From Brachionus plicatilis (Eukaryota; Rotifera; Eurotatoria; Ploima; Brachionidae), in contig QEOQ01000424.1 of the NCBI GenBank assembly GCA_010279815.1, positions 63,369 to 127,368 on the forward strand: DNA of 64,000 nucleotides. Direction: 5' to 3'. The translations under genes were made by a program, and so were the position numbers. The notes beneath the pieces were generated by a model. It was not told the DNA's origin and ran no database searches. It was given only the letters and a program-made list of their open reading frames with translations. Shown piece after piece: positions 22,301-32,545 of this stretch. How positions within the stretch are numbered: position 1 is the first letter of the stretch; every line of letters begins with the position of its first letter.

Positions 22301-23562
22301 ACAATTAAAAAAAAATTTTTTCCTTAAACTTATATTACACATACATCCTTGTTTTATTTTAAATTTAAATTTAAAAAAATAAAACAATAAGAAAAAAAAT
22401 TTTGTAAAAAAAATGAATTTACAATATTGTTTGTTTTCTTTTTAAGAATGAAAAAAAACTATGTAATATTTTTTATTTATAATTTTTAGCTATCTACGTA
22501 TGCCTCTTAATTTGAAAAAAATACTTAACTTTAAAATTCTAAAAATATAATTGTTTCTTTATTTTTATTTTTATCATCGACGAGCCTGGCGTAATTTTGA
22601 AATAAATTAAAATTAAACATTAAAATTTAATAGAAAATAAAGATAATTTTTTTCCATCCAATTTTTTTTTTAAATTTAAAAAGCAATTTAAAAAAAAATT
22701 TTTTCCTTACACTTATATCAAAATTTATTAAAAAATAAAGAAAATTTTTTTTTCACTTTTTGTTTAAGTTAATAAAAAATAAATAAAAACCTTTTAGTCT
22801 AGCTTCAAAGACGCGAGTGAACTCATTTTTTTTGTCATTTGAACTAAGCCAGTGAATATCTTTCATTATTTTAATAGCGTCCATAAACGACGAAATGTTT
22901 GTTTTGAGAAGATGGTCAGTTGAGTTCATTGTCTTTGAGCCAATGTTTCGCTTCATGTATTCCAAGCCCGATTTGAGGCTATCGAACTTGGAATTTTGGT
23001 AATTTTCGAGCAAAAAACGCAAAGCACTAAAATTCTCTTTGGACATGTCAATCGAAGCTGGGTGGAAGAAAAAAAATTATTTTTAAATTGGACTAAAAAA
23101 TTAAAGTTGGTTACAATTTGGAAATTCTTGGTCCAGAAAATCAGAGCTGTATTTGCCAGACTCTTCGAGACTAATGTTCAGCGGGTTGTCGTGGGATAAT
23201 TCGCTCACAGTTGTCCGCTTGAGACCTGTGAGTAAAATTTTGGGGTCTTCATCGACCCAAGTACTGATCTCTTCGTATGGACCGACACTTTTTCTCACCA
23301 AGCCCTGAAAGCCAACTGAAGAAGTTCCACGGCCTCCTGAATTTGTGATTATGACAATGTCGCCCTTGCCCTTGCAAAAACCGGTGTATGTTGTGATGCG
23401 GTTTTCTTTGTCCCATTTGGCTCTCAAGGTGCAGTCAACGCCACAAATTAGCACTGCCACAAGATCTGATTCATCTTTGCCCAAAAAGTCTCCTCGGATT
23501 GTGACTTTAGTGCCCGGATAACCCTCCTTGGGCGATATACCTGTCACTAATGGTTGTGGCAT
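10341..23562 (-). CDS. EXOC2: Exocyst complex component 2 (Sec5)
   Basis: Complete gene of six exons: 23562-23115, 23057-22791, 17797-16805, 16747-16656, 11293-10804, 10756-10341. All junctions are GT..AG and phase-consistent, summing to 2706 nt and 901 residues (human EXOC2 is 924). Residues 1-95 form the IPT/TIG Ral-binding domain (PLVTGISPKEGYPGTKVTIR). Thr7 and Arg23 match the RalA-contacting Thr11/Arg27 of mammalian Sec5. Exon 2 carries the ENFSALRFLLENY helix. Exon 3 encodes the long helical rods typical of exocyst subunits (e.g. DPAWHCLLHEKNWLIQVM). Exons 5-6 carry the C-terminal CorEx-type helical region. Role: a subunit of the octameric exocyst, tethering secretory vesicles at the plasma membrane downstream of Ral GTPase. 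Introns are either tiny (57, 57 and 47 nt) or about 5 kb and TE-filled. The 5' part of exon 3 is strikingly GC-rich. Confidence 0.96.
11479..11958 (+). mobile_element. pogo/Tigger-like transposon relic (5' truncated)
   Basis: 11479 onward encodes a CENP-B-type helix-turn-helix: KRKCISLETKVEIIKKHCEQ followed by LAKEYSVNTSTISTI, the DNA-binding start of pogo transposases. After a large deletion the frame resumes as the transposase C-terminus, ending KQTSIKDFVKKK. The right terminal repeat is present and reads outward as CAGTCAATCCTCGATATAAC, followed by the TA target dinucleotide at 11959-11960. No left terminal repeat is found. It lies in EXOC2 intron 4. Confidence 0.8.
12266..13045. mobile_element. 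hAT-type non-autonomous element with perfect 8-bp TSD
   Basis: Terminal inverted repeats TAGTGATGTTATTTG and CAAATAACATCACTA. Flanking 8-bp target duplication ATCTTGAC at 12258-12265 and 13046-13053 is identical. About 780 bp, no coding content. The TAGTGATG ends resemble those of the BED-finger element at 4309-5150, so that family could have mobilised it. It sits in EXOC2 intron 4. Confidence 0.9.
13245..13330 (+). repeat. LINE 3' end (hairpin plus AAATAAAT tail)
   Basis: GAGTCG...CGACTC hairpin, then GATTAACGGCCTCAGCATGAG and a TTAAATAAATAAATAAA tail. The layout is as at the other LINE ends in this window. No coding part is attached. Confidence 0.5.
13331..14452. other. Gene-free intronic AT-rich sequence
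   Basis: EXOC2 intron 4. Only low-complexity sequence is seen. Confidence 0.45.
14453..14599. mobile_element. 147-bp hAT MITE with perfect 8-bp TSD
   Basis: Ends TAGTGTTGGG and GCAACACTG, with internal mirrored GAGTCGACTCG blocks. TSD TCAAAAAG is identical at 14445-14452 and 14600-14607. It shares its ends with the 457-bp copy at 21659. Confidence 0.9.
14766..14900. mobile_element. Partial CAGAGTTG-family hAT MITE
   Basis: Begins CAGAGTTATTTAAAAGTC and continues with AAGTCTCAAGTC and TCCGGACTT motifs, as in the complete copies at 47772 and 50043. The right end is not found. Confidence 0.55.
15044..15352 (+). CDS. Lys/Glu-rich protein fragment with AT-hook
   Basis: A 102-codon ORF from ATG 15044. 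It is highly charged (KITEVEEETPQETVIPTKKN) and ends in an AT-hook, KRGRGRPRKN, followed by a short hydrophobic tail that may be read-through into non-coding sequence. AT-hooks bind the minor groove of A/T DNA. Its place inside EXOC2 intron 4 on the opposite strand, and the similar AT-hook C-terminus at 48280-48423 inside another repeat, suggest a transposon-derived protein end rather than a host gene. Alternative: a small HMGA-like gene. Confidence 0.4.
   Translation: MNKEADKEERVVSSIKVLKRKITEVEEETPQETVIPTKKNKKTIDKEAEKVVQASTSSDISKKVEAPLKRGRGRPRKNLKDIILLKFFEIFYNYFFLNKFNK
15722..16531 (-). mobile_element. pogo/Tigger-like element with partial DDE transposase
   Basis: Terminal repeats CAGTGAATTCTCGATTATCG and its complement ending TTCACTG, flanked by TA on both sides (15720-15721 and 16532-16533). 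Extra GAGTCTCGATAAT repeats lie near both ends. The minus strand at 16205-16060 encodes the transposase catalytic core: VDNAGGHN (second Asp), then VVYLAPNCTSVIQPCDVGII. This is the hallmark of pogo/Tigger DDD transposases. The rest is deleted or stopped, so it is non-autonomous. Confidence 0.88.
17898..18530. mobile_element. pogo/Tigger-type MITE
   Basis: Ends CAGTGCACTCGCGCTATAAC and the complement ending GAGTGCACTG, with TA dinucleotides on both sides. 633 bp, no transposase. Internal ATTCG/CGAAT motifs recur. It sits in EXOC2 intron 2, just upstream of exon 3 in the transcript. Confidence 0.88.
18752..21078 (-). mobile_element. Composite TTACGTAA-rich Tc1/mariner-like element
   Basis: Ends CAGTACTGCTACGAAAAAC and the complement ending GTAGCAGTACTG, flanked by TA. 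A further internal right end (TTTTTCGTAGTTGTACTG, ending 20072, followed by TA) shows that one copy is nested in or fused to another. The long subterminal regions are full of TTACGTAA. The minus strand at 20480-20325 encodes the end of a DDE transposase: NPD*NPIKLMWNDLKQHV (a stop replaces Leu), the signature around the third acidic residue, then a Lys/Glu-rich tail. The plus strand at about 19520-19640 has a short exon-like stretch (RSEIMKRFVNDKGQTLGFYE) of unknown origin. Confidence 0.8.
21659..22115. mobile_element. hAT MITE with 8-bp TSD
   Basis: Ends TAGTGTTGGGCA and TTCCCAACACTA, with long internal mirrored GTCGACTCGAGTCGAC blocks. Flanks CTCCAGAT (21651-21658) and CTTCAGAT (22116-22123) match at 7 of 8. 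Same family as 14453-14599. EXOC2 intron 2. Confidence 0.88.
22116..22752. repeat. AT-rich intronic sequence with a direct repeat
   Basis: About 75 nt at 22260-22335 are repeated at about 22645-22720 (shared AAAAAAAAATTTTTTCCTTA and ACTTATAT). No ORF is seen. Confidence 0.5.
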
Positions 23563-24030
23563 TTTGTTTGTTCAGTTTACTTTCACCAACAATTAATTAT
23601 CATATCTTTTTAGCTAAAATTATTTTCTTTTTTTTATATTTCAAAATAATTTTATTTCTTTTTCTCATTTTTGAATATTAATGTGCAGGCTTTATTTTGT
23701 CTTATCAAAAAATAAAAATATTTCTTCACAAAAATTCTAAAATAATCTTTTTTAAAGGTTGTCACTAAAAAGCGGAATTTTTGCAACTTTTTCTAATTCC
23801 GTAGAATAGGATACATTTTAAAATTATACAGAAATTTAATTAATTAGATAAATGATGCATATTTATGCTAAAGATTTAATAATACATTTGTTGTAAAATA
23901 ATAATTTAGATAATTTAAATTTAAATTTTGATTTTTTCTTAAATTTACAAAAAAAGAGTTTTAAAAAAAATGTAATAAAATTATAAATATTTATTCGTTA
24001 TTTGAAATATTTATTTGTGGGGTCATGTCC
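23563..24030. other. Upstream region of EXOC2
   Basis: Presumed promoter and 5' UTR of the minus-strand gene. No motif can be assigned with confidence. Confidence 0.4.
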
Positions 24031-25064
24031 AGAATGTGATCAGTGATCAATGATCACATATTTCGTGATCGAAAAAGCCCTTTATTTATGAAAAAATAAA
24101 AATAATTTTTTTTGGTGATCAGAAAAATTTTTTGGGTGATCAGGAAATTTATTAAAATATATTAAACTTTATGACCAATTTTCAAAAAAAAATTTAAGTC
24201 TCTATTTTTAAAATATCTAAAACTAAATTATTCCTTGTGTTTTTTTGACATGTGCAATTTAACACCCTTTTCATTTTTCATAAATTCACCACAAATGCTG
24301 CATGCTACCATTGACCATATTTTTTACAATTTTGTTTATTACAAATGACTGATGCATTAACAAGTCCCATACTCATTATTTATTTATTATTTATTTATTT
24401 ATTTCAAAAAACACCTCTTGGGCGATGAAAAGAAAAAAAAATCAAAAAAAAGTAAAAAAATTTTAAATCCATTGAAAATTAAAATAAAACATAAAAGGGC
24501 AGTTTTTGTGTCTATATTGAGTTAGTTTGCATTATTTAATAGGGATTATTTTAGAATCACATTCTTTTGATTCAGATATTTTAAATTGGATATTATTTAT
24601 AGGAAAATGAATATAAGAGAAATAATTTTTTATAAATTTCTTCATTAATTTTTTATAAATTTCTTCATTAATTTTTTATAAATTTCTTCATTAATTTTTT
24701 AAAAATTTCTTCTTCGTTATCCGTTATTTTGCTTAGAAATAAATTTTCAGTTGTAATAATTTTAGTTTTTTGCTTTCAAATCCTTATAATTTTTTAAGTT
24801 ATAATTTTTTTAGAAACTTATAGTTTATTTAAGCTTAATATATATTTCAAAAACTTATAGTTTATTATGGTGAGTTGCAATTTTTTCTTTTTTTCATTCG
24901 ATATTAACATAATTTTAAAATTTGAAATTTCTAGAATGAAAAAAAAATTTTATGTGATCAAAAAAAAATTTTGGTGATCAATTTTTGATCGCAAAGAAAA
25001 ATTCTCATTGTTAATTCAATTTTTTTGGTCTTATTTGATCACAAAATATGTGATAATTACATTC
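24031..25064. mobile_element. TGATCA-rich transposon with zinc-finger fragment
   Basis: The left end AGAATGTGATC...GATCACATATTTCGTGATC is mirrored at 25020-25064 (TTTGATCACAAAATATGTGA...ATTC). TGATCA clusters lie at both ends. Minus strand 24311-24228 encodes MVACSICGEFMKNEKGVKLH followed by MSKKHKE and a stop: a C-x2-C-x11-H-x4-H finger, of the kind found at transposase N-termini. A LINE 3' tail inserted at 24370-24440 interrupts it. Confidence 0.6.
24370..24440 (-). repeat. LINE 3' hairpin and AAATAAAT tail
   Basis: The minus strand reads CATCGCCCAAGAGGTG and then TTTTTTGAAATAAATAAAT. The hairpin is homologous to those at 9.47 and 34.39 kb. Here one stem pair is a G-U wobble. Confidence 0.6.
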
Positions 25065-26335
25065 ATTTAAAAAATATCAAAAAAAATTAAAATTATTGCT
25101 TGAATTTTTAAATAAAAGCTTAGTTTATCTTTTTTAATTTAAAAAATGAACTGAATTACCGTATTCCCTCGTTCGATTATGCTGCACCACAAATTAAGAC
25201 GCTTTTGGACCATGCACCAAAGTTAATCTGGCCCATGCTAAAACATTTTTGGTTAAGAACGCATGGTCTTATAGTCTAATTATTTCAGGTATATGGCCAC
25301 ATCAAACTCTGAAATTCTTAATTTAATGCATCATCAAGACTTGAGTTCAAGACAAAATATAAAAAATTATTTTTATTTCTTATGCATTTGGTGCAGCACC
25401 AAGAATTTAGTAAAAAAAATATTAGAAAAATTAATTTTTTATTATTTTGATTAAATGTGTCAAAATAACATAGGTTCATAATAGCAAGCTCAAAATAACT
25501 TTACCTGTAAATAACACTTTTAAAATAAATTACTCAAAAATTTGTTCTAAAAATGATTAAAATTTTAATTATTAGGTGAAAAAAAATTTCCAATGGTTGC
25601 AAATTGAACATAAATGTTTATTAAGTTGCTGTTTTCAATTAAATTGTTTGGATTATTTATTTTTTATTTTTATTCATTTTGTTTCAAATCAATTTAGTTC
25701 GAGGTTTTTTTATTTTCAAAAAGATTTTTTCAATTTTTTGAAATGTTTCCGGCCATTAATTTTTTGTTATTTGACGTCAAAACTATAACATTAACAAACT
25801 ATAAAATTTTCAAAAATATAATAGTGCCGTATTATATTTGTGATATAGCGGCATCTTTGTCAATATCACTGGAAAGTAAATTAACTAAATCATGAGCGTT
25901 TAAGTTAAGATGAAGCATAAATACATGCTCCAATACGTCTAACTAGAGAGATCGGATAGACGGGCCCAAGGGTACTAATGTAAACATTACAATATTCACA
26001 AAACTAACTTTTATTGCATACCGAAGACAAGAAAATACCTTTGGAGCAGAAGGGTAAAAAGCGAATGTTTTATTTCAACTTGAATTCATTATCATGGGAA
26101 ATGAAAGAATACTGAATTTTTTTTGTTCCTTTTTTAAATAAGATTAAAATTCTGATTTAAATAATGATACAATTTTGTAAATAAAAATGAAAAGTTAAAT
26201 TAGTTTCAATTAAAAGAATAATTTATAGATTGTACATACAAGTTTTAATTTTTGCATTATAAACATAAAAGTATAAAATATTTTAATCTTTTAATCAATT
26301 ATTCATTTTTCTTTTCTTTTTTTTTTTTTTTTTTT
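25065..26335. other. Gene-free region with a possible pogo-type end
   Basis: 25158-25220 reads ACCGTATTCCCTCGTTCGAT then TATGCTGCACC, close to the pogo-type ends seen elsewhere. A mirrored GGTGCAGCACCA lies at about 25390. This may be a decayed MITE. 25920-25990 is less AT-rich but unrecognised. Confidence 0.3.
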
Positions 26336-26620
26336 TTAGAATGCCTTTATAAGTAGGTTGAGAAGTGTTTTCCCATTTTGATCGTTGTTGTTCATCATTG
26401 CAAAGCATGTTTTTATTGATTCACTTATACCATTCTCGGACATTATTTTTTTTTCACCATCTATTTCTCTAATTTTTTCATTTATTTTTCCAATATCTAA
26501 CTTATCCTAGGTTTTTAAGATCCCTTTTGTTCCTTTTAGAAATTTATTTTTGAAATTATTCTCGTCGAATTTATTTATTTTATTCTTTTTTATTTTATTA
26601 ATGAAGTAACAACTGCTAGC
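26336..26620 (-). mobile_element. Decayed C-terminal piece of the 34-38 kb LINE family
   Basis: Minus-strand translation INEKIREIDGEKKIMSENGI, then SESIKTCFAMM and LLNLLIKAF-stop parallels the C-terminus at 34.57-34.72 kb (INDKIKEISLNN..., VESIKFCIAG, LLTKAF-stop). One or more stops are present upstream. It shows that this LINE family has a conserved C-terminal domain. Confidence 0.7.
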
Positions 26621-26977
26621 AACAATTAAGTTACTAACACTTAAACTAAGGACTTTTAATTATTATTTTCTCCAGAGAGACTGTGTAGCATTCCAGCTTC
26701 TCACTACTATGATAAACCGCTAACAATACTTTTTTAAATTATTCATAAATTAAATGAGCAAATTGAAAATTGAGAGGAATTTTTACTTTCCCCAAAATTT
26801 GTAATTAATTTGTATCAGCACTTTTGAAATTTTTAAATAATAATAATAATAATAATATGAGCTACATCAGGCATTAGCCTGTAGAGCGAGACTAAGAGTC
26901 TCACTATGGTAGCTAAAACGAGTTACAAACACTAGATAAATAAACTAAAAATAATAAGTTTTGATTAACTGTAGTTG

Positions 26978-29950
26978 TTATGACGCTAAGAAATCATCCA
27001 GTTTCTTTTTAAAATTGTCTTTTGATGTTGCTGCCAATACGTCAGGTGGTAGTCTATTCCAGTTATCCACTACTCGATTTAGAATGAAATGCTCTCTGTG
27101 ACTTATCCTTGTGTATTGCTTGACCAGTCTATGCTTTTGACCACGAATGTTACCAGCAGGGCCATCCAAAAACAGTGAACTCATTAGTTTACTCGGATTA
27201 TGCCAGTCAACTTTGCTATACCCTTTACTAATCTTGAAATATTCGATAAGATCACCTCTCTCTCTCCTCACTTTTAGGGTGGTTAGTCCTAGTTTTTTTA
27301 GCCTTTCGTCATATGAGAGGTGAGAAATAGACTTTTTAAGCTTCGTTGCCCTTGCCTGAACTTTTTCCAAAATGTTGATGTCCTTCGTTGTATAGGGGCA
27401 CCAGGCTGCGATCGCGTATTCCAGGAGAGGTCTAACAAACGCAATATAAAGTTTCTAAAAAGTGCTTACCGTCCAACGATTAAAAGTTCTACTCAACTGT
27501 CCCAGTACTATTGTAGCTCTATTAGCTGCAAGTTCTGCTTTGTGATTCCATTTTAGATTCGAGCATAGCACGATCCCAAGATCACGTTCTTTATCAGTCA
27601 TTCCGAGCGCCCTACTGTTCATTGACAGGCTAATACTAAAATGTTTATTGTTTATAACTATAGCCTTACATTTTTCATCGTTGAATTCCATTAGCCAATC
27701 ATTAGCCCAATGGCTAAGCGAGTCTATGTCTTGTTGAAGATTTGTCAAATCTAATGAGTTCTTGATCACAGAAATTAACTTGGTATCGTCTGCGAATAGC
27801 TTGCAAAGACATTTAACCATTTATGGCATATCATTAATAAATATGACGAATAGCAAAGGACCTAACACTGAACCCTGAGGAACTCCACTAAGAACGTCTA
27901 ACCAGTCAGAGACGGCATCACCCATAACAACTCTTTGCCTGCGGCCACTCAAAAAATTTTTTATCCAACTGACTAATCTTAAATTAAATCCATAAAGTTC
28001 CAACTTTTTGATCAGCGCCCGGTGCGGAACTTTGTCAAAGGCTTTTGCAAAGTCCATAAAAACAATCACTAAAGTGAATCCCCGGTTTTGAGCCTCAGTT
28101 ATCGAGTCTAACGTCTCCAGTAGATTAGTAAGACAAGACTTATTTGCCACAAAGCTGTGCTGTTCATTCGCTATGAGGCTATTTCTGACTAGATGGTCCA
28201 TCATTGAGTCCCGTAGAATGCGTTCCATTAACTTACTAGCTATCGAAGTCAAAGACACTGGCCTGTAATTAATAGCATCGGAACAGCTTCCTTTTTTGAA
28301 AATTGGAGATATGTTGGCCTCTTTCCAAGCACTTGGTACTATGCCACTCCTAAATGAAGCGTTGAAAACTTTCTCGAAACAGGCTGCAAAAAAGTTCACA
28401 CACTTAACCAGCACGTGTGGGTGCATACCATCAACCCCAGGTGCTTTATGTTTATCGAGTTTAGTCAGATGTATGAAAATATTGGCCTTTGAAAATATAC
28501 TAGAGCCTATAATACATTCAATATCGCATTTCTTTACCAAATCTGGCAGTGGTCTACCATCATCCAGACTAAAAGCCGCTTGAAACTGAGTATTAAAAAT
28601 ATTTGCAACTATCAGCTTATCGTTTACTAAGTTTCCCCTCTCATCTTTCAGTGAACGTATTCTATCTCTACTATTTTTTTGAGAATTAATGTATGAGAAA
28701 ATACGTTTAGGGTTGTTTTTACAGCCTTTTATAATGTTCGATTCATAGCATAACTTCGCATTACTCACTTCCTTTTTTACTATTCTACAACTTCTGTTAT
28801 ATAATAACTTGATGGCTTGATTTTTGGAAAATATACGAGTGACCATGAACCATTTGTATTTTAAATTAGTCCACTTTCTTATATTTTTGTTGAACCACTT
28901 GGGGTTTGTTCGAGTAGTAATGTTTTTTTCGGATAAAGATAAATTTGGAATAAATTTAGAAACACCATCACGGTTTATAGATAATAAGCAATTGAACATT
29001 GAGTCCGAATCGTGACCATCCATTTCAGTGATCCTTGTCCAAAGATATTTCTCCAAAGATTCATAGTCGCCTTTGTTATATAATATTTTATTTAAAAATT
29101 TTACCTATGGTTTACCCTTAAGCAAATAATCGCAACTGAGTACCGAATGCAATTTATTTTTTGTAGTTGTACCTAGATGAGGACCGATATTAGCCGAATA
29201 GACGTTATCAGGATTGTCAGTCAAAACCAAGTCAAAAATTTTGTTACCAAATGTAGATTCTTGTACGTGCTGAACAAGGAAATTATCCTCCAAATTAGTG
29301 ATAAACTTAGCGCTTAGGACTCCAGCATTACTCTTGCCTTCAACCAATCCATGCATGTTGTTCCAACTTATCTTCGGGAAATTAAAGTCTCCGGCAATGA
29401 GTAATCCAGTGTACTTTTTCTCTTTCACCAATTTTTTAGCTAAAGCTATAGTACTATTAATCTCGTCCAAGATCTCATAATTTGAGTACGGTGGTCGGTA
29501 AATACAACCTATAAGTAAAGAGTCCATATCTGTTACGATTTTACACCAAATTTGTTCACCAACCACCTGTACTAGCCCATCTTCAGCCACTTCAAGAGCT
29601 TGTATGTCATTTCTAATATATATTGCGACCCCACCCCCGATAACTTGTTCTCTATCTTTGTGGAAAAGTGTGTAATTTGGTTTAATTTTAATAGACTTTT
29701 GATTGAACCATGTCTCAGTGATCATTAAAAGGTGTGGAAATTCCTTGGTGTTTATCAATGAGATAAAATCGTCCCATTTATTGACTAGCGAAGTGGCGTT
29801 GGTGTATAAACAATTGAGACTAGAATTGCCGCTTCCGTTTTTGCCACGACTTGTTTCTACTGTTTTATTGGGATGGTAAGGCTCTTTTAGTATCCTTGTT
29901 GATACGACAGAGCTTACCAAATCTGACACCCCAATAAAATTTTGTCCCAT
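26978..29950 (-). pseudogene. LINE ORF2 (endonuclease and reverse transcriptase), broken
   Basis: Endonuclease blocks in order: CLYTNATSLVNKWDDF, ITETWF, GGGVAIYIRN, GCIYRPPY, AGDFNFPKISW. The expected Ser-Asp-His box is replaced (PHLGTTTKNKLH), so the nuclease appears dead. RT blocks: NYRPVSLTSIASKLMERIL, FMDFAKAFDKVPH, GVPQGSVLGPLLFVIFINDM, LFADDTKL (both Asp present). The tail ends with VVDNWNRLPPDVL and KKLDDFL. In-frame stops: TAG at 29105, TAA at 27821 and TAG at 27455. Each lies in an otherwise continuous frame, so decay is by point mutation. Confidence 0.92.
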
Positions 29951-30688
29951 CCTGAAGCACACCGTACTTGAGCCTCCCGTCGCCTTGATCTAGTTTACTA
30001 TTCTCTAAATTTCTTCTCTTTCTTAGCTCAATCTCAATCGCGAGTTCGTTTCTTGTCAAGTCCGGATTAATGAAACATTTGTTAAACGACTCACTATCCT
30101 TTAGATTCTTAGCACCTTTTAATACTCGTAGTTTTGTATCTTTGTCACATATTTCAACGATTAGGGTGGTTTAGTGTTGGTCAGCTGCGGATTTTTTTTA
30201 AGCCTAGATACTCTTCGCATTTTCGTCTTTGGATTTTGAATTCCGATTTCCTCCAATATATTCAACACCAAATCCACGTCCGTAATACAATCCTCACCGT
30301 TATCAACTCGCAATGGTACACCACTTATAACTATGTTATTTTCCTTCTCCATGCGCGCTCTCGACTAGTCTATAACTTTTTCAAACAACATCACCTCTTC
30401 CTGGCTACTATTCACTTTGTTTCCCTTTTTAAGAAAATTATCCCATCTCATAGCAGACTTTTCGGGACTCGAGTTCGTTCTACTTTTTAGTTGTTGTTTA
30501 AAGTCTTCGTTTTGTTTTTTCAATTCAACATTTTCATTCTCCAAATCTTTTACTTTATTAGCCAAGCTTTCCAGAACCGTCTGAACCGATTTTATATACT
30601 CAGATATTTTCTTATGAACGTCGCTGTGTTGGCCCTGACCAAGATCTCTCCACGGCGGCACAGTGACCGCTTGGATGATACTCTTCAT
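29865..30688 (-). pseudogene. LINE ORF1 (coiled coil plus RNA-binding-like domain), broken
   Basis: The N-terminal part has a heptad-rich coiled coil (VLESLANKVKDLENENVELK). The region after a TAG at about 30362 carries an RRM-like ENNIVISGVPLR and the INPDLTRNELAIEIELRKR segment of CR1/L2 ORF1 proteins, reached through a one-base frameshift near 30165 in a CCACCC run. By family knowledge the protein binds RNA and coats the retrotransposition intermediate. Confidence 0.8.
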
Positions 30689-30715
30689 TTTCAACAATTG
30701 GAAGGATGTTAATTT

Positions 30716-31797
30716 ATTATAATTTATTTTTCGTTTCTTTATATAAAATACTTCTAGAAAACAAATTTTGTAGTAGATATTTTATTTATTTTTTTTTTTT
30801 CAAATAATCATTTTTTTAAATTAAGATTTAAAAGGTGAATTAAAATTTATTTAATATTTTTTTATCGATTAAATTTGCAAACTCACTAAATAATTTTAAT
30901 TTAAATTTTTTTCAGACTTCTCAAAAGATTTATGCTTTTTGTATTATTATTTTTATAATATTAACTTTTGATATTATTAGTTTTTGCTTTAATCACAATT
31001 TTTTTTAATTATATTTACTTTAATTATAGTCTGACTTTGACTTTGATCTTGAGTCCACTCAAGTCAACTTAATTATTTTCTAATTTTTAAATCTTCTTAA
31101 ACTTAATTAGAAAAATATTGAAAATGAATATTTATATAAATTTAAGCTTAAGAAATATTGAAAATATTGAAAAAAAATGTAAGACTTTTAGTCATTTTTA
31201 AAAACACACTAAATAAAAGGAAGTAAAATTAAATATTAAATGGCTTACTTTTTTTTTAAATTAATTTTTTGTTTAAACAAGTTTTTATAAAAAGTTTTTA
31301 ATAGTGACACTTCATTGAATTAGTTATATTTAAAAATTTATTTTTAAATTTTTTTTTAATCTTTCACTTACTTTAATTGACTTTTTTTTTTTAATTTTTG
31401 ACACGAGTCAAGTGCAAGTCAGTACTTTGACTTGTTTCAAAAATTAGAAAATAATCAGTTCAAAAATTTAACTAATTTTTAAAATAGAATTAAAATATAT
31501 AAAAAAAATTATAAGTCTTGAATTTTTTATTCAGGAAAAAATATAATTTAAAGTCAAAGTCTAGACTTTACTTTGACTTCATTACTTTGACTTTTGACCA
31601 ACTCTGTTTATTTATATAAAAGCTGCAACCAAGGTGATATGTCCTAAATAATTTAGATGTATTCATTGATTGATTGCAAAAATGAATTAAAAATAGTTTA
31701 ACAATCAAAAAGATGGTACCAAATCAAAACAAATTGATTTAAATTAATCTGTTCATATAGCTATTTTAAGAATTAAATTGATCAAAATAGCTAAATT
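30716..31797. other. Gene-free AT-rich region with a hAT-like end
   Basis: 31540-31606 has repeated AAAGTC/GACTTT motifs ending GACCAACTCTG, resembling the right end of the CAGAGTTG MITE family. The matching left end is not found. The remainder is unstructured. Confidence 0.35.
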
Positions 31798-32545
31798 AAA
31801 ATAACCTGTACAGATAAATAAAATCGCAATTAAATAGCCATAAGTGGCTATTTTTTCTTGTAAATAAAAATACAATCGAATAAATTTTATTTTGTAGCTA
31901 ACACATTATATCAATTAATTTGTCAATTAAAAAGGTAATCAGGTAATTATTTAATATTTTAATAATAAAATAATATTCTCGAAAAAGCTCTCAAAATTTT
32001 CTTTGCTACAACCATTGAGCATTTCTTTCAATCTTTCATTCAAATTAGAACTTTTAAAATTTTTTGATGCAACCAGACCAGTACGAGCCTTTAACAATTT
32101 GTTAAAGATAATTATTTTTTTCGTAGTCGAGATACCAAAAAAAATAATTATTCCAACATAGCATTGGTTTTTGGGGTTGTGAAGTTGGTTTCAATTCGAT
32201 CATTTCAATTCAGAAAAATTTGAATAACTTTTTTACTAAAAGAGATAATTTAGTTCTGTAAAAGGCTTAATGTTTAAAATTTGCTCATAATTGAGCATTT
32301 TACAGAACTAAATTATCTCTTTTTGTTATTGTGAAATTTTTATTTGTCCGCATTTTAAGTCCATGGACAATTTATTTAAATTTTTACTTAACTCGTGAAT
32401 CATTTTTTTTAAACAGAAATGAGGTGAAAACAAAAATTGACACTTAATAAGCGGTTTAAAACATGCTTTTTTTTTATTACTTAATTTTGCTATTTTAATC
32501 TTGCTAATTAGTAAAAAAAAGAGCTAGCTATTTTGTACAGGTTAA
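31798..32545. mobile_element. Possible element bounded by AACCTGTACA repeats
   Basis: AACCTGTACA at about 31804 and TGTACAGGTT at about 32535 face each other about 730 bp apart. A nearby hairpin (AATAGCCATAAGTGGCTATT) lies inside the left end. The short terminal match makes this tentative. Confidence 0.3.
32238..32324. repeat. Perfect inverted repeat (26-bp arms)
   Basis: Left arm AAAAGAGATAATTTAGTTCT... is mirrored exactly by ...AGAACTAAATTATCTCTTTT. The 34-nt spacer ends in a second small stem (TGCTCATAATTGAGCA). It could form a cruciform, or an RNA hairpin if transcribed. Confidence 0.8.

Larger units (their letters stand above)
26836..30715 (-). mobile_element. Nearly full-length CR1/L2-type LINE
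   Basis: ORF1 starts at ATG 30688 and ORF2 ends at 26978. A 3' UTR follows with hairpins (GAGACTCTTAGTCTC; CAGGCTAATGCCTG) and an ATT/TAT microsatellite tail at 26836-26860. ORF1 and ORF2 overlap in different frames at about 29950-29865. The element is dead: one stop and one frameshift in ORF1, three in-frame stops in ORF2. No target duplication can be identified because the flanks are simple A/T. Confidence 0.92.
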
